Positions 43,108 to 47,412 of a DNA stretch of 47,412 nt are shown here, piece by piece. Location: assembly GCA_025769875.1 (NCBI GenBank), contig JAGFNK010000410.1:1-47412 (forward strand), in the 5' to 3' direction. The position numbers and the translations under genes are program-made. Under the pieces are notes generated by a model. That model was not told the origin of the DNA. It saw nothing but the letters and a program-made list of their open reading frames with translations, and did no database searches. Position 1 is the first letter of the stretch. Each line of letters starts with the position of its first letter. The stretch is from Russula earlei. Taxonomy: Eukaryota; Basidiomycota; Agaricomycetes; Russulales; Russulaceae.

Positions 43108-44067
43108 TGTCATGAACCATTCTCCGGAGAGGGCCCTTGAAGGACCCTTCCTTATAGGAGGAAACCCAGCCTCTATGGTGTCACCCTGTTCACACGAGCA
43201 AAAGGGGTGAGTAGAGGTGTCCACAATATCGCGCGCGCATTGTTGCGCGAGCGATTCTCGGCACAATCGACATACAGCAAGCCCCACTTAAAGGCAACCC
43301 TTCTAGCAACAAAAGACAGCATTAGGGCCTTTCTAAGGACCCTTTGGAATGACCCTAGGAACTCTACAATAGGTACTAACCTAGTATCAAAGGCCCTACA
43401 ACGTGTTATTAGACCAACTCTAATAACTATAGAACGAACTATAAGGCAACACTAAGGACCTTAATAGAAGTATTAGGGTCGACTCTAAGGACCCTAATAG
43501 AACTATATAAGGGCCTTATAAGATAACACTATTCCCTAACCAAACTACAAGTCCTCAAATGACCGGCCCTAAACTAACTAACAGGAAATGAATCAGGTGC
43601 TTGCACGGGCACTAAAGCAGTGACCACGTGGACAATGGAAGCTCTTACTCATCAAGAGAAGCTTCTTACTCAGCAGCTTACTGAGCATGACTGAGCATGC
43701 TCAGTAAGCGTCCTCTGACTTCTTACTCATCACTCTATGGTGCTTGATAACAAGGTTATGACTTGTTCCCTATTAGCAGTTCTCTTGTAGTATATAAGCG
43801 CTCAATAAAGTAGCGGACAGTCCTCAGACTGTCCATTTGTTTACGGCACTCTCCATTCCTGGGATACTCCTTTAAGGACCATCCCCTTGTGACTATCCTG
43901 GCCTCTTCCCTGCGTGATTGTTCTACTCTCACAGTAACAATACCTCTCTGGTATTTGTTGCTCCTCTGGGTTCTACTCCTTGCCCACGCGGTCTTGGACA
44001 TCTATCGACTCGTCTTCGAGCTTATCCCTCGCTCTTGAACTGGATAGTTCAACAGTGAGTCTTGACA
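43108..44067 (+). repeat. Solo LTR D inside the Harbinger element
   Basis: This is the best intact member of the TGTCATGAACC family: 960 bp, ends TGTCATGAACC and AGTCTTGACA, with a perfect target duplication GCAGG (43103-43107 and 44068-44072). TATATAAGCG is at 43791-43800. Confidence 0.93.
43676..43834 (+). promoter_or_regulatory. Promoter region of solo LTR D with two hairpins
   Basis: An inverted repeat GCTTACTGAGCATG with its complement (43676-43709, 6-nt loop) lies ~80 bp upstream of TATATAAG. A second hairpin, GGACAGTC/CTCA/GACTGTCC, lies 15 bp downstream (43815-43834). Both are kept in the copies at 21132, 25268, 32560 and 36962. The spacing suggests that the second hairpin lies at the RNA 5' end (inference). 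Confidence 0.6.
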
Positions 44068-44633
44068 GCAGGCGAATATGTTTGGACAAGAGTAGGTTGG
44101 ATTCTACAAGAGACCAAGCTTAGGGCTTTGGTCACAAAGTACTGAGCTTATATATACAGGAGAAGCGCAGCAATAGCTGCGCTTTGACTGTGCTACTAGT
44201 ATAGTAGGAGTCATAATAAGTAGGAGTCATAGGAATGAGGCCACGAATGAGTCAGAACCAAGTAACTGTGCTGCACAGTAGGTGCGCAGCATTGCACAGT
44301 TGAAACTAAGAAGTGAACATAAATGGAAAGAGAACCAAACAAAGGGAAAGTAACAGCAATCCAGTGTTACCTGGACGTGTATGGATCACATGATAACACA
44401 GAAAGGATCACAAGACGTAAGAGATCACAAGACCAGTAAGTAAAGGGACGTACGCAAGCAAGCAGGTCCGTAGCAAAAGGTAAGAAGTAAACATAAAAGG
44501 AAAATGGTGTAACATAATCAGCCATAGCATTGACCAGGGGATGGACAGTGACAACTTGAAATTGGGGGGTAAAAAATCGGCCATGACTTGGAGGGGCATA
44601 AAGGTTTTTGGGCGCATCAGTCATTACAATGAC
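44068..44633. other. Harbinger interior between solo LTR D and right inverted repeat
   Basis: There is no gene. AAGCTTAGGGCTTTGG with a downstream CTTATATATACAGG (about 44106-44160) resembles the promoter region of the nested LTR at 26654, so part of this stretch may be an LTR remnant. Two near-identical AGTAGGAGTCATA units occur near 44204 and 44219. Confidence 0.45.
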
Positions 44634-44792
44634 AAATATGTGAATTACAGTTAACAGACGAAGACAACTGATATTAGTTAATCATATGACATGTCACTGT
44701 CATCACACCTGTCACACCTGTCACTCCCGGCTAATCCCAAAATTCAAGTTCCAAGTTCAAGTTTCAAGAAAATCTCGGTTGCTGTATGGGGC
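44634..44792. repeat. Right inverted repeat of the Harbinger element
   Basis: It is the reverse complement of 39716-39873 with a few substitutions and small indels, ending TTGCTGTATGGGGC before the target copy CTTCA. Confidence 0.88.
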
Positions 44793-44797
44793 CTTCA

Positions 44798-44968
44798 TCA
44801 CATACTCAGATTCAGATCATGGAGGCAATCCTGACAATGGGAAGTCCACTGGAGGCTATGTAGTCAAGATTGGCACTGGAGTAGTCTCCTGGAGCTCAAA
44901 GCTGCAGTCCCTAGTCACCTTGTCCATCACTGAGGCAGAAACACATTTCAGCTGTTGAAGCTGGAAAG
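44798..44968 (+). pseudogene. Copia-2b RNase H, continuation
   Basis: The sequence ITYSDSDHGGNPDNGKS, GGYVVKIGTGVVSWSSKLQS and SITEAE carries the first Asp and the Glu of copia RNase H. An extra base near 44941 shifts the frame; the alternative frame reads ISAVEAGK. Gypsy-2 then interrupts the gene at GGAAAG, so the C-terminus is missing here. Confidence 0.82.
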
Positions 44969-45797
44969 TGTCAAGACACGTACTGCTGATCCGTGTGGAC
45001 TCAGGAGCAGGTGGGCAAAGGTCAGAACAGATGGTACGCGGCGTAGGTGGCGTTGAACAAGAGGACAAGCCAAATGACTAAGATGTACCAGATGGGGACT
45101 GGTACGTGTAACTGGAGGCAGAGGCAAAGGTTAGAAGCCAGTGCAACGAGGGGGCTTTAAACAAGGCGGTCGTAGAAGAGTACCTTGGAAACGGGAAGAG
45201 TCTTTAAACTGAGTGGTCGCAGGGGAGTACCCAGGAAGATGAGAGTATCACAAATGGACAGTCTGACGACTGCCATGCTTCATTGGGGCTTATATACAGT
45301 GTACAGGGTCGATTACAAAGCACTGGGACTATTCTAGACTCTTTGGTACCATCCAATAGGACTACAGAGGCATAAACTTGCTTATGCCAAGTTTCAGGCT
45401 TACTGAGCGCATTACTGATCATTGTGGAGCGATGACATCATTATGATGTCACTGTGGGGCGCTTAGTGAGCCTATGAGGTCACTGTGGAGTCGCTCAGTC
45501 AGCCATGATGTCATTGGAGCCTTGATGACGTCAGATGATTTATGCAACAGTTTCTAAGAGTTTGTGCTGCTGTTTCGGGTCCATGGTGGCTGGGTGGCCA
45601 TGTGGCTGCCACGCGATGATTACCCGATTAGGAAACCGGTGCCTGGTCGTGTTAGAGTGCCTTTGCAATAGCAATATCTTGTACCACAGGAGGGATAGCC
45701 CAGAAAATGGAAGGGAGTCGGCAATGCAAAGTGAGAGAGGTCTTTCTTGAGTAAAATAGGACAATCCTTGGCCAGGACTTGGCCTTGGTTCGTAACA
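44969..45797 (-). repeat. Gypsy-2 3' LTR
   Basis: On the minus strand it runs from TGTTACGAACCAAGG to GTGTCTTGACA (829 bp), and the polypurine tract AAGAGGGGATGAA (45798-45810) precedes it. TGTATATAAGCCCC and a CAGTC/GACTG hairpin downstream echo the solo-LTR family of 43108, so the two families are related. It is inserted in the copia-2b RNase H gene. Confidence 0.78.
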
Positions 45798-45810
45798 TTC
45801 ATCCCCTCTT

Positions 45811-47412
45811 TATAGACTTGTTGCTCCTGCAACAGTAGGAATTTGTTTCTTTGGAAGGTGGAGTAGTTTGCATATGAAGAGTCGAAGTCTGTTGGTTCGT
45901 GAGGAGTTCTCCCTTGTCCTATGGATTGCTTTGGGGATAGCCGTGGTCGATTGAGTGCATGTGATTGCAGGAGTTCTCTGAAAAGTTTGTTGGTAACAAG
46001 GATAAAGGTAATCATCGACAGAGGTCATGATGAGAGTTGTTGGTTTAGGGGTTACTCCTGGTGGGAATTGTCTTAAGCGCCTTCGGATATTTCCGATGGA
46101 AGTCTTTAACAAGTAATTGCGCTTTTGATAGGTTAGATGCTGGTTCCCAAGTATTTTCTGCTGACCGTATACCCTTTCCATTTAACTAGGTATTGGATTC
46201 CTTTGCGGTTTGGGGAGAGCCGAGAGTTTAGGATCTGCTCTACTTCATATTGTTCTTCACCTTCGACTAATATTGGTGGCGGGTTTGAAAAGTTAGGACC
46301 ATGGGCAATGGTTTCTTTGTAAGGTTTAATCAGGGAGTGGTGAAAAACTGGGTGTATCTTCCAAGACTTTGGTAGTTCGAGGCGAACATTTACTGGATAG
46401 GCAGTGGTGACTTTGAATGGCCCATAGCGTCGAGGGGCTAGTTTTGCTTTTGGGTGAGTCGTTCGTAGATTCGTGGCTTCCAGCCATACTTGATCCCCTT
46501 CTTTAAAACGAAATGTGGAGGTTTGAGGTCCTGATTGCTTCATGATTTCTGTTGCTCGGTTCAGGGAGGCAGCTACTTCTTCTCTGAGTTGGTTTAGTCT
46601 TGATAGTCTTTCTTGGATTGAAGGGAACTTTGATGTAAAGGCAAGGGGCGGAGCAAATGTTGGGTTAAAGCCATACCAGACTTCAAACTGGGGGTTTGTT
46701 CGTAGCACTGTGTTGTCTGGCATTATGTGCGAATTCCATAAAGGGAACTAGTTCTGCCCAATTGTCTGCTTGATGGTTGCAAAATATTCGTAGGTATTGT
46801 TCTAGTTCTTGGTTAACCTCGTTCTGTTTTCTCCGTCTGTCTGTGGGTGATATGCTGTGCTTAGTGATACTTTGACATTTAACTTTTTCCATAGTTCTTG
46901 AGTGACTTTTGCTGCGAATTGAGGGCCTCTGTCCGATATTATTTGTGTTGGGAGCCCTATTCTTCTCCAGACATTGTTCATGATTAGTGTCGCTGTTTTC
47001 GTCTGCTGTGATTGTCTTGTGGCAAGGGGTAATGATTATCGCTTTACTGAATCGATCTACCACGACTAGGAGGCTGTCGAAGCCTTGTGAAATCGGTAGG
47101 TCCGTGATAAAGTCCATAGTAATGCTTTCCATACTTCTCCAGCTGGTGTAATCGGTACAAGGGGGTGTTTTCTGTCTTTGGATGGTTCTTTGTACTTTGG
47201 CAAATTGCGCAACCGTCTACATAACTTTTGACATAAGTTAGCATTCCTGGCCACCAATAGTTTTCGGCTGATCAGTTCATAAGTTTTCCATTGGCCAGGA
47301 TGCCCAGTGGCAAGGGAGTCGTGGTGTAGTTTTAGAATTTTCTTTCTTAGGGTGTCGTTGTTTGGGATATAGACTTTTCCTTTGAATAGTATTAGTCCAT
47401 CTTCAAGGTTCC
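45811..47412 (-). pseudogene. Gypsy-2 pol: integrase and chromodomain, 3' end
   Basis: The minus strand enters at the right edge with the HHCC zinc region (HHDSLATGHPGQWKTYE, YVDGCAICQSTKNHP). Then come the integrase core (MDFITDLPISQGFDSLLVVV with its Asp, [22 protein letters not shown]) and EFAHNA. The frame shifts to 46723-46133: a GPY-type region (KLAPRRYGPFKVT, RLELPKSW, HPVFHHSLIKPY) and a chromodomain YEVEQILNSR..YLVKWKGY, with AENTWEPASNL continuing in another frame. The last ~300 bp is decayed or a short extension. At least three frameshifts make it dead. RT, protease, gag and the 5' LTR lie beyond the window. Confidence 0.83.

Larger units (their letters stand above)
39716..44792. 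mobile_element. PIF/Harbinger DNA transposon with two genes
   Basis: It has inverted repeats of ~158 bp at both ends, starting GCCCCATACAGCAA, a Myb/SANT-like gene on the plus strand and a DDE (PIF-type) transposase on the minus strand, the usual two-gene arrangement of the superfamily. The flanking repeat is CTTCA (39711-39715 and 44793-44797). Removing the element restores the host frame (SPEHF joined to ITYSDSDHGG). A solo LTR (43108-44067) inserted later between the transposase and the right end. Without it the element is ~4.1 kb. Confidence 0.85.

Noticed and set aside
43108..44067. The ~960-bp repeat family as a MITE with 5-bp inverted ends
   Set aside because: TG..CA ends, a 5-bp duplication, a TATA box and similarity to the gypsy-2 LTR fit a solo LTR better, though it is kept as an alternative in the findings.

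Overview
The window looks like a transposon-dense stretch of a filamentous fungus, most likely an agaricomycete (mushroom-forming basidiomycete). Reasons: the only host-type gene is a TPR-CHAT protein of a family expanded in those fungi; introns are short (40-62 bp) with GT..AG borders; and every other recognisable coding region is a fungal Ty1/copia, Ty3/gypsy chromovirus, Tc1/mariner-IS630 or PIF/Harbinger element. No tRNA, rRNA or CRISPR array was seen. I read by eye only, so family names rest on conserved motifs and not on database searches.

Layout. 1-4664: a broken TPR-CHAT gene on the minus strand (1711-4664), facing an inverted partial copy of its own C-terminus (3-294). 5301-8581: a gypsy LTR fragment broken by copia-1 (5' LTR, gag, protease, integrase). 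8582-33124: one ~960-bp solo LTR (target duplication GAAAC/GAAAT) that splits copia-1. That LTR is itself split by a Tc1/mariner-type transposon (8980-32557) with matching terminal inverted repeats and a TA duplication. The transposase gene of that transposon is cut in two: its C-terminus is at 10072-10526 and its N-terminal part at 30001-32187. Between the halves lie a pair of ~340-bp inverted repeats around a low-complexity core (10527-13768), copia-2 (13954-23416), a nearly whole copia-4 inside copia-2 (16240-23031), and a 5'-truncated gypsy-1 on the minus strand (24068-30000). Gypsy-1 carries several solo LTRs, one nested in another. 33125-33547: the reverse transcriptase of copia-1 resumes. 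33548-38408: copia-3, internally deleted. 38409-44968: copia-2b, interrupted by a PIF/Harbinger element (39716-44792) with a transposase and a Myb/SANT-like partner gene. 44969-47412: 3' LTR and pol end of gypsy-2, running off the right edge.

The elements can be ordered in time because each insertion leaves a direct repeat in its host. The deepest chain is gypsy LTR, copia-1, solo LTR, Tc1-like transposon, copia-2, copia-4, solo LTR. One solo-LTR family (starts TGTCATGAACC, ends TCTTGACA) accounts for five complete insertions, each inside another transposon and each with a 5-bp duplication. Most coding regions are dead. Many stops are TGA where the family has an arginine CGA, or TAG/TAA where it has CAG/CAA, as expected from C-to-T decay of silenced repeats. 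The best candidates for further work are the reconstructed split Tc1-like element, the Harbinger element with an apparent 5-bp (not 3-bp) duplication, and a long zinc-knuckle-bearing C-terminal extension of gypsy-1 pol.
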